Positions 1 to 8,266 of a DNA stretch of 64,000 nt are shown here, piece after piece. Position numbers and translations under genes: made by a program. The stretch's first letter is position 1; every line of letters begins with the position of its first letter. The notes under the pieces are model-generated. The model was given only the letters and a program-made list of their open reading frames with translations. It was not told the origin of the DNA and did not search any database. Location of the stretch: NCBI RefSeq assembly GCF_014489075.1, contig NZ_JACTGR010000002.1:1-64000 (forward strand), given 5' to 3'. This DNA comes from Sphingomonas sp. JC676 (lineage in GTDB: Bacteria; Pseudomonadota; Alphaproteobacteria; Sphingomonadales; Sphingomonadaceae).

Positions 1-140
1 TTGGCCAGCGAAGGGCCGTTTACGCCCCACTTGCGGACGTTCGGGGCACTTTCGGGAGCACCTGAACGCCGTCGTTCTTTCAGCTTGCCGCCAAATGACC
101 GTTGGCGACCCCCAAGAACGGCCCCTCGGGTGCAATTGTG

Positions 141-515
141 TTAGCTCTGGGTGCGTCCCAGCAATGTCGTGAGTACGGCCGACAGCGTCCGGAAAGGAAA
201 TGGCTTGTTGAGCACCGGACGCCCCGGATAGTCGGCACTCGTTCCCTTGTCGGTGTAACCTGTCGAGAACAGGAACGGCACGCCGCGCGCGACCAGGGCG
301 TCGGCCACGGGATAGCTTCTCGTCCCAGACAGATTGATGTCCAGCAAAGCGAGGTCGAAAATCTGGGAGCTGATCAGGGCGAGCGCATCTGTCACCGTCG
401 CCGCGGCCGTCACGGAACTGCATCCAAGTTCGCCGAGCATGTTCTCGATCGACATCAGGACCATCATCTCGTCCTCGACGACAAGCACGTGGCGATCGGA
501 GAGAAGGTCATCCAT
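141..515 (-). CDS. Single-domain response regulator (REC only)
   Basis: A receiver domain with no output domain, about 124 residues. It reads HVLVVEDEMMVLMSIENML at the N-terminus (acidic pair), then the phospho-acceptor in LALLDINLSG and the conserved Lys near the end (LNKPF). A longer reading to 602 exists, but the ATG at 515 fits the domain boundary and overlaps the kinase stop as ATGGATGA, the usual sign of translational coupling. It is therefore the likely partner of the HWE kinase just upstream. REC-only proteins of this kind usually relay phosphate or act by protein contact. The target here is unknown. Confidence 0.85.
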   Translation of the reverse strand: MDDLLSDRHVLVVEDEMMVLMSIENMLGELGCSSVTAAATVTDALALISSQIFDLALLDINLSGTRSYPVADALVARGVPFLFSTGYTDKGTSADYPGRPVLNKPFPFRTLSAVLTTLLGRTQS

Positions 516-1557
516 TATCGATCCCCTTCGGCGCCGGCATGTCGATCGTGCAGATTGCCCCACCGGGCGCGAATTCAAGATGGACCTCGGCGCGCAGCTC
601 ATGTGCGAGACCGCGCTCGAGAACTTGAGACCCGAACCCTCTTATCGAAGGCGCTGCGACCGGTGGTCCGTTGCTTTCCTTCCAGACCAAAACAAGGCGC
701 GCGCCGGCTGTGGAGGGCTGGAGCGACCATGAGATCCGGACCAGTCCGGTTTCACTTGAGAGCGCCCCATATTTCACGGCATTCGTCGCGAGCTCGTGAA
801 ACGCGATGCCCAAGGCCAAAGCCATGTTGGGCGGTACGCCGATATTGTCTCCCTCTATCGAAACGCGCTCCGACCAGCCCAAAGCCGCTCCGAACGGCTC
901 CAGCGCCGCCTCGAGCAGATCGTGCAGTCCGGCTTCCTGCCAGCTGACCTGGGTCAGGAGGTCATGCGAACGCGACAGAGCAAAGACCCGCGATTCGATG
1001 GCTTCGCGCAGGGCCTCAGGGTCGAGCGACGCTTTTAGCGCCTGTGAGACGATCGACTGGACCGTGGCCAAGGTGTTTTTGACCCGATGGTTCAGTTCGT
1101 CGATGAGCAACTTTGCATGTGCCCGCTCTTCCCTGTGTCTAGTGAGATCGACGAGAGAGACGAAATGCTGCACGACCTCGCCGCCTTCGTCGCAGACCGG
1201 ACTTACAAAGGTAGAAGCCCAGAAGGCGCTCCCGTCTTTGCGGCGATATGGGATATCAAGAGTAGCGCCGCGCTGGCTGCCGAACTCCTGCCTGACTTCG
1301 GAAATGGTCGGCGCATCGGACCCTTCGTCAACCAGAGAGTCGAAGCTTATCCCGAGTAATTCTTCCCGATCATACCCGGTTAAGCCGAGAAAACTATCGT
1401 TCGCGAATATGATATGATTGCCGGCGCTTCGCGCGTCGGTAAATACCATCGGCATTCTGGTTTTCTGAGCAGCGACTACAAATGGACCGAGGTGTTTCCG
1501 AAAATTCTCAACCTCAGATTCGGCACTTTCCTGTTCATGAGAATCCAAGTTTTTCAT
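508..1557 (-). CDS. HWE-family sensor histidine kinase with a degenerate LOV/PAS domain
   Basis: 349 residues, no membrane segment, so a soluble sensor. A PAS domain (about residues 34-140) reads like LOV histidine kinases, for example MVFTDARSAGNHIIFAND and RKDGSAFWASTFVSPV. However, the NCRFLQ motif that carries the photoactive Cys is replaced by SFDSLV (Phe72 at the Cys position), and the flavin-contact Gln near the end of the domain is also missing. The kinase part has the phospho-His in ELNHRVKN (His157), the N-box HELATNAVKYGALS (from about 254) and the WKE motif (292-294) that defines HWE kinases. It is cotranscribed with the response regulator downstream. I infer a sensor that is not a classical light receptor. 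Confidence 0.88.
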   Translation of the reverse strand: MKNLDSHEQESAESEVENFRKHLGPFVVAAQKTRMPMVFTDARSAGNHIIFANDSFLGLTGYDREELLGISFDSLVDEGSDAPTISEVRQEFGSQRGATLDIPYRRKDGSAFWASTFVSPVCDEGGEVVQHFVSLVDLTRHREERAHAKLLIDELNHRVKNTLATVQSIVSQALKASLDPEALREAIESRVFALSRSHDLLTQVSWQEAGLHDLLEAALEPFGAALGWSERVSIEGDNIGVPPNMALALGIAFHELATNAVKYGALSSETGLVRISWSLQPSTAGARLVLVWKESNGPPVAAPSIRGFGSQVLERGLAHELRAEVHLEFAPGGAICTIDMPAPKGIDNG

Positions 1558-1866
1558 AATAAATATTAATAACCTAGATTAGGCCGTTAACCAAGAATAT
1601 TCCCAGATCCTCTTAAAATGTGAGTTGACGTCGGTTGAACGAAGACGCCGGATGAAGCATTGCCCGAAATTGATTGTAACAAAATCTGCGTCCGCCGAAA
1701 GCTAATGGGGGCCAACCTCAAACGAATGTTAGACGAAACATCGAAATTGATGTAATCGTTTGAAATCACCGACAGCTTCTGGCCAAACGATGACTGAGAG
1801 ACCGCGACGCGCTCCCGCCTAAACGGAGCGCGTATATCCGATTATCCTAAAACTGATCTTAGTCCG
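1558..1866. other. Intergenic region between the HWE kinase and the Crp/Fnr remnant
   Basis: About 310 bases, more AT-rich than its surroundings, without a credible gene. It must hold the kinase promoter (reading left). An inverted motif CCTAGATTAGG lies at 1573-1583. A related one, CTAACCTAAGTTAG, lies at 2300-2313 just after the Crp/Fnr remnant. I see no clear -35/-10 pair. Confidence 0.4.
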
Positions 1867-2286
1867 ATGTTGAAACAGTTGGAGCAGTCGGCTCGGCTCC
1901 CCGCGTCGGATCGCACCGCGATCCTGGCTCTTCCTCACTTCATCCGGAACCACGGCACGGGTGAATTCATCATCCGGGAAGGAGATGAGGCATCCCATTC
2001 GTGCGTGCTGCTTTCCGGCTTTGCCGTCCGGCATAAACTCACGGGAAGTGGTGCCCGCCAGATCCTTTCACTCCATTTGGAAGGTGATCTGGTCGACCTC
2101 CAGAACTCGCTGCTCGGTTTTGCGGATCACAACGTGGAAACGCTCTCTCCCGTCGAGGCGGCATATATTCCGGTGAGCGTGATTACCGCTATCGCCGCGA
2201 ACCACCCAGTGGTCGGCAAAACCATGTGGCGCGAGTGGGTTCGACCTGAATATGCGTGGATCACACGGCGTTGTTCTCCAGATTGA
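1867..2286 (+). pseudogene. Truncated Crp/Fnr-type regulator (cNMP-binding domain only)
   Basis: 139 residues matching only the effector half of Crp/Fnr regulators: GEFIIREGDEASHSCVLLSG, the RQILSLHLEGDLVDLQN strand pair and HPVVGKTMWREWV. Family members are about 230-250 residues and continue through a dimerisation helix into a winged helix. Here the reading stops about 15 residues after MWREWV. Around 2240-2290 another frame reads LNMRG, resembling the LNVGRR that normally follows REW. That suggests a small deletion plus a frameshift, with the DNA-binding part gone. It could still be made as a sensor-only protein, but decay is the simpler reading. Confidence 0.7.
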
Positions 2287-2391
2287 TTGATCGATCATAC
2301 TAACCTAAGTTAGCCAATCGCTGACCAACGTCTCAGGGTGTCAGCGACTGAGAGACAGTAGGGCTCCCCCTTTTTGCGGATGGAAAAGCCC

Positions 2392-2652
2392 ATGCCCCGA
2401 TATTTTTTCGACATCGTAGACGGCGAAGATCTTCCCGACGCGCAGGGTTCGATGCACGCGGACCTAGCGGCGGCGCGCGTCGAAGCGGTTCGCTATGCCG
2501 CGGAGGTTTTGAAGGAGATGCCAGAGCGATTCTGGAATTGTGAGCAGTGGACGATGTCTGTCTACGACTACAACCGCCTTCCACTGTTCACCCTGAAATT
2601 CCTAGCCGAGGATCTCGGCCGGATTTCTCCGCAGGCCGATCCCGTCTCCTAG
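2392..2652 (+). CDS. DUF6894-like small protein
   Basis: 86 residues starting MPRYFFDIVDGEDLPDAQG, the characteristic opening of the small DUF6894 family common in Sphingomonas, Methylobacterium and Rhizobiales. The start at 2392 places this motif at the N-terminus; an in-frame ATG 18 bases upstream would add unrelated residues. The family's role is unknown. Members are soluble and often occur in several copies near stress or accessory genes. No operon partner is visible. Confidence 0.8.
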   Translation: MPRYFFDIVDGEDLPDAQGSMHADLAAARVEAVRYAAEVLKEMPERFWNCEQWTMSVYDYNRLPLFTLKFLAEDLGRISPQADPVS

Positions 2653-3105
2653 CTAAATGCCCGTTTGGTCAACGATGATTGGCCACGCGCCCACTGGTTG
2701 CGCGGTCAGCTGAATCCCGAGCACTGGCAAATGATCGAACGTCAGGCGACCGGCTTCGCCACAACCCGGCATCAAAAGCTGGTGGAAGTCGCGTCGCCCG
2801 TGGCACTCCGAAGAGTTCCCGAACTGGTACGAGGGGCTTCCCGCAGCCGATGGTCGTGCGACGTACGGTGAGGCGTGCTGAAGGCGGGAAGTCGTCATTC
2901 GTGGCCTGCATCGAACCGAGACCGCTGCCCCGCGAACTGCCTGAGAGTCCGCAAGGGGTCGTTAGCCGCCATTCCCGGAGGTCCGACCCGGAACGGCAGC
3001 TATTGGGCGTTCGGTTCCCAAAAGCTGTCGGTCTGCAAACCACCATTCCCGGACGTTCGCTGGCGATCATCGGCGTGACCGCTTCTGAACGGCGGGAAGC
3101 GGCGG
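2653..3105. other. Gene-poor stretch, no convincing coding content
   Basis: About 450 bases with only short, compositionally poor open frames on both strands and no domain I recognise. It holds several copies of a short motif around CGGANGTTCG / CGGAGGTCCG (for example near 2974 and 3049), which continue to the right. Most likely eroded accessory DNA. Confidence 0.4.
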
Positions 3106-3345
3106 TTAGCTGCCGTTGGTTATTGCCAAGCGCTCTGCTTCGATAGCCAGAGCGGCAAGTTCATCTCGTTCCTCGGCGCCGACGGGCAGCGCTACGAGGG
3201 CAGCGCGCCGCCGAAGATGATCCACCTCACAGTCTCGCAGAGGACAGGACGTAAAATCGTCCCAATCCCAATCACCGCCCGAACCGTCGAGAAAAGCACG
3301 GATCGTCAGTGCGGCGTGTGCGGCTTCCTGCTGTCGATCTCTCAT
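3106..3345 (-). CDS. Small acidic protein of unknown function
   Basis: 79 residues, highly charged, with no membrane segment. The core GGDWDWDDFTSCPLRDCEVD followed by a Leu/Ala/Glu-rich helix (ERDELAALAIEAERLA) reads like a real folded protein rather than a chance frame, and I have seen similar DWDDF-containing small proteins in proteobacteria. No function can be assigned. A clear ribosome binding site is not visible and no operon partner is present. Confidence 0.6.
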   Translation of the reverse strand: MRDRQQEAAHAALTIRAFLDGSGGDWDWDDFTSCPLRDCEVDHLRRRAALVALPVGAEERDELAALAIEAERLAITNGS

Positions 3346-3541
3346 GCCATGAGCCTAACTGCATGCGGCAAATGTTCGCAATTGAGCGTTAGCCGGCGTT
3401 CGAGCGAATTAGCGACGAATGACTGCTTTCTGCCCTTTCACCCCGAAAGCGGACCGACCTCAATCCACCAGTTGCGGTCGTTCATCCAATCGTTCGGATT
3501 CCACATTGCGGACCGGCGGGGATGCGGCGATCATCGTTGGC

Positions 3542-3757
3542 ATGACAAACCGATGGTTTGAACTTTTCATGGCGTTTGTGCTGGCAATCGGCGCGATTGG
3601 CCAGCTCGTAACGGGCCAGATTCAGTTGCCCGGAGGTCCGCCCGATTGGCGCCAGGTTGACCGACATGCTGATCCCGGCCGGTTCTGGGCGTTCTTTGTC
3701 GGCACAAGTATCGTTGCGATCGCACTCGCTATCGATGGCAGCTTTCATCTTATGTGA
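3542..3757 (+). CDS. Small two-helix membrane protein
   Basis: 71 residues from the ATG at 3542. Upstream codons in the same frame are low-complexity and unlikely to be translated. Two hydrophobic segments, FELFMAFVLAIGAIGQLV (about 7-24) and FWAFFVGTSIVAIALAI (about 49-65), flank a polar loop rich in Pro, Asp and Arg (PGGPPDWRQVDRHADPGR). The clean two-segment layout argues for a real gene. The family is not recognised and no function is assigned. Confidence 0.55.
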   Translation: MTNRWFELFMAFVLAIGAIGQLVTGQIQLPGGPPDWRQVDRHADPGRFWAFFVGTSIVAIALAIDGSFHLM

Positions 3758-3977
3758 GCCGGAACCGACCGGACCGCTTTCCACCAGTTGCGGACATTCT
3801 GCGATGACCCAATTGCGGGCGCTTTGGACCGGCAGCCAATGGTGGATTCCTGCCTTACCGGTTTTAGGCGATGAAGCCCGGATAGCGGACATTCGGGTAC
3901 CGATCTCGATCGGCGCCAGCGCACCCACTTTCGGACATTCTACCTACTCAAGACGGAGCCCCACAGCAGACGTTCGT

Positions 3978-4694
3978 TCATGCATCTACACACGCGGCTG
4001 GCTGCCGCCGCGCACTGCGTCGGTTGATGACGACCTGCAACCCCGCGCTAAATCCCAAAGCATCACATAACGAGTTGCCCGCCGATCGCCCCTTCGAGGG
4101 AGCCATGCCAGCCGGCAAGTGCAGTTTACGATGGCGACGCATGCGGGCGCCGACAGAACCGAAGCCGAGCAACATCATCGCCCAGGTGGCCGTCTCCGGC
4201 ACGGCGGCATTGGTAGGCGTGAAGGTGAAGTTGATTCGCGGCGGTGGCATGCGGGGATCCACCGTTCCGTCTCCGCGGAATGCGCCTGTCCCGCCGGCGA
4301 ACCGCCCGGTGCCGCCCAAGATCGTATAGTTGAACACCTGGTTGAACGTGCCGTCGCCGGCCGCCACTGCCTGTCCGACGATCGTGCCGTCAAACTGGTC
4401 GCTGTCGAAGAATACGGAGAAGATGCCGTGGACCGGCCCCGTTGCTCCGGTGATGCAAATCGAATGACTGTAGGTGAAGGCACCCAGGGACGACTGGCCG
4501 GATGAATTCGGACGCGCGATCATTCCGCGCAACGGCAGCGGCGCGCAACTCGCATCGGGCATCACCGTCGCAGTTGCACTCAGCGTGCCGCTGAAGTCGA
4601 TCACCGCCGCGCTCGCCGGAACCCCGTTTAGACAGGCCGCCAGCAGGAGCGCCGTTCCTGCCGTAGTTGACCTACTGATCTTGAACATTCTCAT
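3978..4694 (-). CDS. Secreted PEP-CTERM (PExxxWA) protein with unusual C-terminal extension
   Basis: 238 residues. It has an N-terminal signal peptide (ending near VPASA), then a beta-rich region (GTIVGQAVAAGDGTFNQVF, GGTGRFAGGTGAFRG), then the sorting signal VPETATWAMMLLGFGSVG followed by an Arg-rich patch RMRRHRK. In the PEP-CTERM system this tripartite signal is cleaved by an exosortase, and proteins usually end within a few residues of the Arg patch. Here about 50 more residues follow (LHLPAGMAPSKG... to CVDA), which looks like stop-codon loss with read-through into non-coding DNA. Whether the protein is still sorted is unclear. No exosortase gene is in the window. Confidence 0.8.
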   Translation of the reverse strand: MRMFKISRSTTAGTALLLAACLNGVPASAAVIDFSGTLSATATVMPDASCAPLPLRGMIARPNSSGQSSLGAFTYSHSICITGATGPVHGIFSVFFDSDQFDGTIVGQAVAAGDGTFNQVFNYTILGGTGRFAGGTGAFRGDGTVDPRMPPPRINFTFTPTNAAVPETATWAMMLLGFGSVGARMRRHRKLHLPAGMAPSKGRSAGNSLCDALGFSAGLQVVINRRSARRQPAACVDA

Positions 4695-4823
4695 CTTGAA
4701 ACTCCCAGATCATAATCAGTGCGGCTCGTTCGCCCACCGACACCGCATGTTGATGGGCGCTGGAAAAAGGTGAATGATGCCGATCTGATCTTTGGCTGAT
4801 GGATTTCCGGGGACGGGCCGATC

Positions 4824-6383
4824 GTGAACCCTTGGACAGACAAGGATGTTACTTCGCTCGCGCATTGCGGAGACCTGCGGCTGGGCGCGACCATCGTCCG
4901 ACCCTCGATCCGCAGCCTGGACGGCCCGGAAGGCTCGATCAGGGTAGAGCCGCGAGTCATGCAGGTCCTTGTCGCTCTGGCAGACGGCACGGTTCGCACA
5001 CGAGACCAGTTGGAACATCTGTGCTGGAACGGCCAGCTTGTGGGGGAAGACGCGCTCAATCGCGCGATCTTCGAGCTGCGGCGCGCAGCCAAGGCGATTG
5101 CCGCCGGTTTCAGTATCGAGACGATTCCCCGGATCGGCTACAGGCTGATTGAAGAAGCGCGCGATGCTTCTGTGCCCAAGGGCGGTTCACCGGTCGAAGT
5201 AGCGCCGGAGACAAGAGCGCGGAGGATTTCACGCCGGGGCCTGCTCGCAGGCGGCGCGGTCTCGGCTACGCTCGCGGGCCTCGGCGTAGCGGCGATCATA
5301 AACTCGAAACCCGATGCGCGGCTCGCCTCTCTTCTCGATCGCGGTCGACAGGCGCTGCGCGAAGAACTGCCGGACGAGAGGGATCAAGGGGTCCGATTCC
5401 TGAAGCAAGCGACGGAACTTGACCCAGATCGAGCCGAGGGCTGGGGCCTGCTTGCGCTCGCTTACCGCAACACCGCCGAGAATGCAGAGCCCGCCAACGT
5501 CTCCAATGCGGTTCGTGAAAGCGAAGCGGCGGCAAGGCGTGCACTGGCGCTCGACCCGAGGGAGGGCAACGCGCTCACGGCACTGGCGACGATCCGTCCT
5601 TATTTCGGCGACTGGGTTGCGGCGGAAGATCGACTGCGTCGGGTGCTTGCCATCGCGCCGGATAACCAAGCAGCCATGAACCACCTCGTTACTTTGCTAC
5701 AATCCGTGGGGCTGGATCGCGCATCGTGGGATTGGAACGAGAAGGTTCTTGCCCAAGACCCGCTTTCGCCGATTCCGCAGTTCCGGCGGGCCTACAAGCA
5801 CTGGATTTTTGGCAATGTGGCGGCCGCGGATCAAGTGAGCGATCGCGCGCTCCAGCTTTGGCCGCGCCATCCGGCAGTCTGGAACGCGCGCCTGCTGATC
5901 TTCGCCTTTACCGGACGCCCCGCCGCGGCGCTGGCAATGATCGAGGATGTGGCAAGCCGGCCGGCGACGTTTGGCGGCCCGGCGCTGGCGCAATGGCGGG
6001 CATCGCTGATTGCGCTCCAGACCCGTTCGACCCGGGATGTCGCAGCGGCGCGTGCGCTGAATCTGGAGCTCGCGCCGCGCAGCCCAGGCTTCGCAGTCAA
6101 TGCGATCCTCATTCTATCGGCGCTTAATGATCTAAATGCGGCTTTCGCAGTCGCTGAAGGGCTGTTGTTGCGGCGCGGGCAGTTTGTCGTAACGCTGTGG
6201 ACGGGCCACGGACAGATGCCCGTCAACGACTTGCGCTGGCGACGGACACAACCTCTGTTCATCCCGGCCACCGCGAACATGCGGGCAGACCCGCGATTCG
6301 GCGGACTATGTCGCGAGATCGGCCTGGCTGCCTATTGGGATCAGCGCGGCGTTACTCCGGATTACGTCACACGAACGACTTGA
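4824..6383 (+). CDS. CadC-like membrane regulator: OmpR-type winged helix plus TPR region
   Basis: 519 residues from a GTG start. Residues about 10-110 are an OmpR/PhoB-type DNA-binding winged helix (VEPRVMQVLVALADG, QLVGEDALNRAIFELRR, TIPRIGYRLIEE). There is no receiver domain, as in CadC. A single hydrophobic segment follows (about 138-160), preceded by RRISRRGLLAGG, an Arg-pair sequence that resembles a Tat motif but sits inside the protein. The rest is TPR-like helical repeats (ATELDPDRAEGWGLLALAYR, RRALALDPREGNALTALATI, RRVLAIAPDNQAAMNHLVTL). The expected topology is DNA binding in the cytoplasm with the TPR part outside the membrane. Target genes and signal are unknown. Confidence 0.82.
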   Translation: MNPWTDKDVTSLAHCGDLRLGATIVRPSIRSLDGPEGSIRVEPRVMQVLVALADGTVRTRDQLEHLCWNGQLVGEDALNRAIFELRRAAKAIAAGFSIETIPRIGYRLIEEARDASVPKGGSPVEVAPETRARRISRRGLLAGGAVSATLAGLGVAAIINSKPDARLASLLDRGRQALREELPDERDQGVRFLKQATELDPDRAEGWGLLALAYRNTAENAEPANVSNAVRESEAAARRALALDPREGNALTALATIRPYFGDWVAAEDRLRRVLAIAPDNQAAMNHLVTLLQSVGLDRASWDWNEKVLAQDPLSPIPQFRRAYKHWIFGNVAAADQVSDRALQLWPRHPAVWNARLLIFAFTGRPAAALAMIEDVASRPATFGGPALAQWRASLIALQTRSTRDVAAARALNLELAPRSPGFAVNAILILSALNDLNAAFAVAEGLLLRRGQFVVTLWTGHGQMPVNDLRWRRTQPLFIPATANMRADPRFGGLCREIGLAAYWDQRGVTPDYVTRTT

Positions 6384-6753
6384 GGTCCGATTTTCGATGT
6401 CCGGATCGTCGCGGGCTATAAATGGACGGATCGGAAAAGGCCGCGGCAGCGGTGCCAACCGATTCCGCGTCGCGGCCAGTATGCTTTTAGTCGGTGCGTT
6501 TCGCTCGGATAGTTCGCAATCAGACTTGATTCCCCGAAACCGGCCGTCTGCCTTCGGCCAGGTTCCGCCATTCGCTTAACAGTCGAAAGCCCACACAGGA
6601 AGGATGGCAGCTTTTGGCGATCCGGTCCTGATAGCCGTCGGTCCGCTAGCAGCCAGCTTGTGCCGAAAAGCAGCAAGTCGAACGGCGGCTTTCGGGCACC
6701 GCGACGAGCGCGAGAAACGGCAGACTTTGGGCGCGTTGCGGCCGCAGAGGAAA
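6384..6753. other. Intergenic region, nothing recognised
   Basis: About 370 bases between the CadC-like gene and the 3' end of the recombinase remnant. Frames here are short and lack recognisable domains. No clear terminator, RNA gene or repeat was found. Confidence 0.35.
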
Positions 6754-8050
6754 TTAAGCCGCCCGGGACACGATCGGCACGAGCGCGCGCGCGACCAGCT
6801 CGTCGAGCCCTTCGGTGATGTAGCGCGAGTAATGCTGCTCGATCATCGCGACCGAAGTGTCGTGCAAGGCGGCGACCAGCCGGATGGGCAGGCCGGCGCG
6901 AAGCCCTCGCACGATCAAGCTGTGGCGCAGCGCATAGGGGATCGTGGCGACCGGCAGGCCGGCCTCGGCGACCGCGCGCTTCCACAGCCGGGTCACTTCG
7001 GACGGCGTCGACCAGGGGCCGCGGTCCACCCTCTCCCACTTCATCGGCCCGACCTGGCGGTGACGCCAGCGCTCCAGAAGCGGCGCCGAGGCCGGCCGGC
7101 CGGCGACGATCGGGGCGAGTGCCGCCAGCGTGTCCCTGCCGACCACGACCCGCACATATTGGAGCACGCGCTTCTTGCCCTTGAGCGACTGCGGGATCAT
7201 CAGCCGGCCGTGTTCGGTCTGGACGTCGTGGACCTTCATGCGGGCGAGCTGCGAAAAGCGCGCGCCGGTGGCGGCGAGCAGGACGACCAACCGCCCAAAA
7301 TCCTCGTCGAGCGCCAGCGAGGCGGCGACGATCCGGCGGACGGCATCGTCGCTGAGGATCTGGTTGTCGCAGGCAGCGGCGGCGAGCAGCTCGGGCGCAT
7401 CGAGCTTGAGCCCGTATTTGATGACGATGGGAAAATCGGCCGGGAGGGAGCGCCGGTGGACATGGACGGCGGCGTTGAGCGCTGCCTTGAAATCGTTGAC
7501 GATGCGCTGGAGCGTCGAGGGCGGCAGGCGGCGGTGGCGAAGCTGCCAGGCGAGCAGGTCGCTCTCGGCGAGATCGCACAGGCGCACGGGCGAGAGCTTG
7601 CGGTCTTCGAGCACATGGTTGGTGAAGTTGTAGTGGGCGTCGGAGTTGATCTGGCGGCCGGCCTGCGAGGCGCGGCGCGCGGCGCGCACTGCGATATAGG
7701 CGTCGACGGCGGCCGCGACGGTGATTTCGGGATCGCTTTCGGGGGCCCCTCCCCGCTTCTGGAGGTCGATCCAGCGCTGGGCTTTCTCGTTGGCCTGGCG
7801 GAAGTCGAGGATCTCGATGCCGTCGGCCTCGTGCACGTCGTCGGCCTCGCCGATGATCGCGCGGACATAGTCTTGGGTCTTGGCATTTTGGGCAATGGTA
7901 GCGCGCGGCCCAGGAGCCTTTGGTCTCGCCGCGGAAATAGCCGACATGGGCGCCTTCGGAGAGCATGCGCCAATAGGGTTTGTCGCGCGGCTTCAGCCTT
8001 GCCCGCGCGGTCTTGGCCTAGATCCTGACTTCCTTGAGCGAGCGCGCCAT
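6754..8050 (-). pseudogene. Tyrosine recombinase (phage/island integrase), broken by a stop and a frameshift
   Basis: The intact protein would be about 430 residues. The last 380 or so lie in one frame and carry the core-binding domain and the catalytic domain: Arg in LLAATGARFSQLARM, Lys in the beta-hairpin (LKGKKR), Arg of the second box in YALRHSLIVRGL, His in ALHDTSV and the Tyr in EQHYSRY. The N-terminus (MARSLKEVRI from 8050) is cut by an amber codon at 8020-8018 where the family has Trp. The following segment AKTARARLKPRDKPYWRML...SWAARYHC then leaves the core frame at a four-T run (7886-7889 on the + strand). Removing one base restores HCPNAKTQDYVRAII. Two independent lesions make it a pseudogene. 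Confidence 0.88.
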
Positions 8051-8191
8051 TTCCCTGCGCCTGCAAATCTGGCCGGAATACTAGCCAAACCTGCCCGGAC
8101 GCGCAAGGAGCTTGTCAGCCTAAGTTGTTGATTTTCAAGGCGCTCGAGCACGTCCGAAGGCGTTTTTGGGAGGCTCTTTCACGACTGAAAC

Positions 8192-8219
8192 ACGGGTTCG
8201 ATTCCCGTAGGGGTCACCA
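8192..8219 (+). other. tRNA 3'-end fragment, probable attachment site (att)
   Basis: A T-arm (ACGGG stem, TTCGATT loop, CCCGT stem) is followed by seven bases of acceptor stem, a discriminator A and CCA. The matching 5' acceptor strand (GACCCCT), D-arm and anticodon arm are not present upstream, so this is not a complete tRNA. Integrases that use tRNA genes leave such a 3' copy at the far end of the element. With the CCA end pointing right and the recombinase just to the left, the old element would extend leftward from here. The tRNA identity cannot be told from the fragment. Confidence 0.75.
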
Positions 8220-8244
8220 AGTATTTCAATGACTTAGCGGAAAT

Positions 8245-8266
8245 AATCGCCGATTTTCGGGCGATT
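8245..8266 (+). terminator. Hairpin after the tRNA fragment
   Basis: AATCGCC and GGCGATT form a 7-bp stem with an 8-base loop, followed by a T-rich but interrupted tract. Its position 25 bases after the CCA suggests it is the original terminator of the tRNA gene whose 3' end is left here. Confidence 0.5.

Larger units (their letters stand above)
2960..3985. repeat. Cluster of degenerate TTGCGGACRTTC motifs
   Basis: Short imperfect copies recur: CCCGGACGTTCG near 3049, GTTGCGGTCGTTC at about 3471, TTGCGGACC near 3507, GTTGCGGACATTC at about 3787, TAGCGGACATTCG near 3884, TTTCGGACATTC near 3929 and AGACGTTCG near 3970. One more sits at the left window edge (31-43, TTGCGGACGTTCG). Some share a longer CCACCAGTTGCGG prefix. 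Spacing is irregular, so this is not a CRISPR array. The copies lie between and beside the two small genes of the region. Confidence 0.55.

Noticed and set aside
102..947. 281-codon plus-strand frame opposite the kinase and response regulator
   Set aside because: Arg/Pro-rich, no domain; the minus strand encodes an HWE kinase and REC protein.
2960..3985. CRISPR array
   Set aside because: Motif copies are short, imperfect and irregularly spaced; no uniform repeats or spacers and no cas genes.
6604..8028. 474-codon plus-strand frame over the recombinase
   Set aside because: Shadow of the integrase pseudogene, whose catalytic residues are readable on the minus strand.
8120..8219. Complete tRNA gene
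   Set aside because: Only the T-arm and 3' acceptor strand are present; no D-arm, anticodon arm or 5' acceptor complement upstream.
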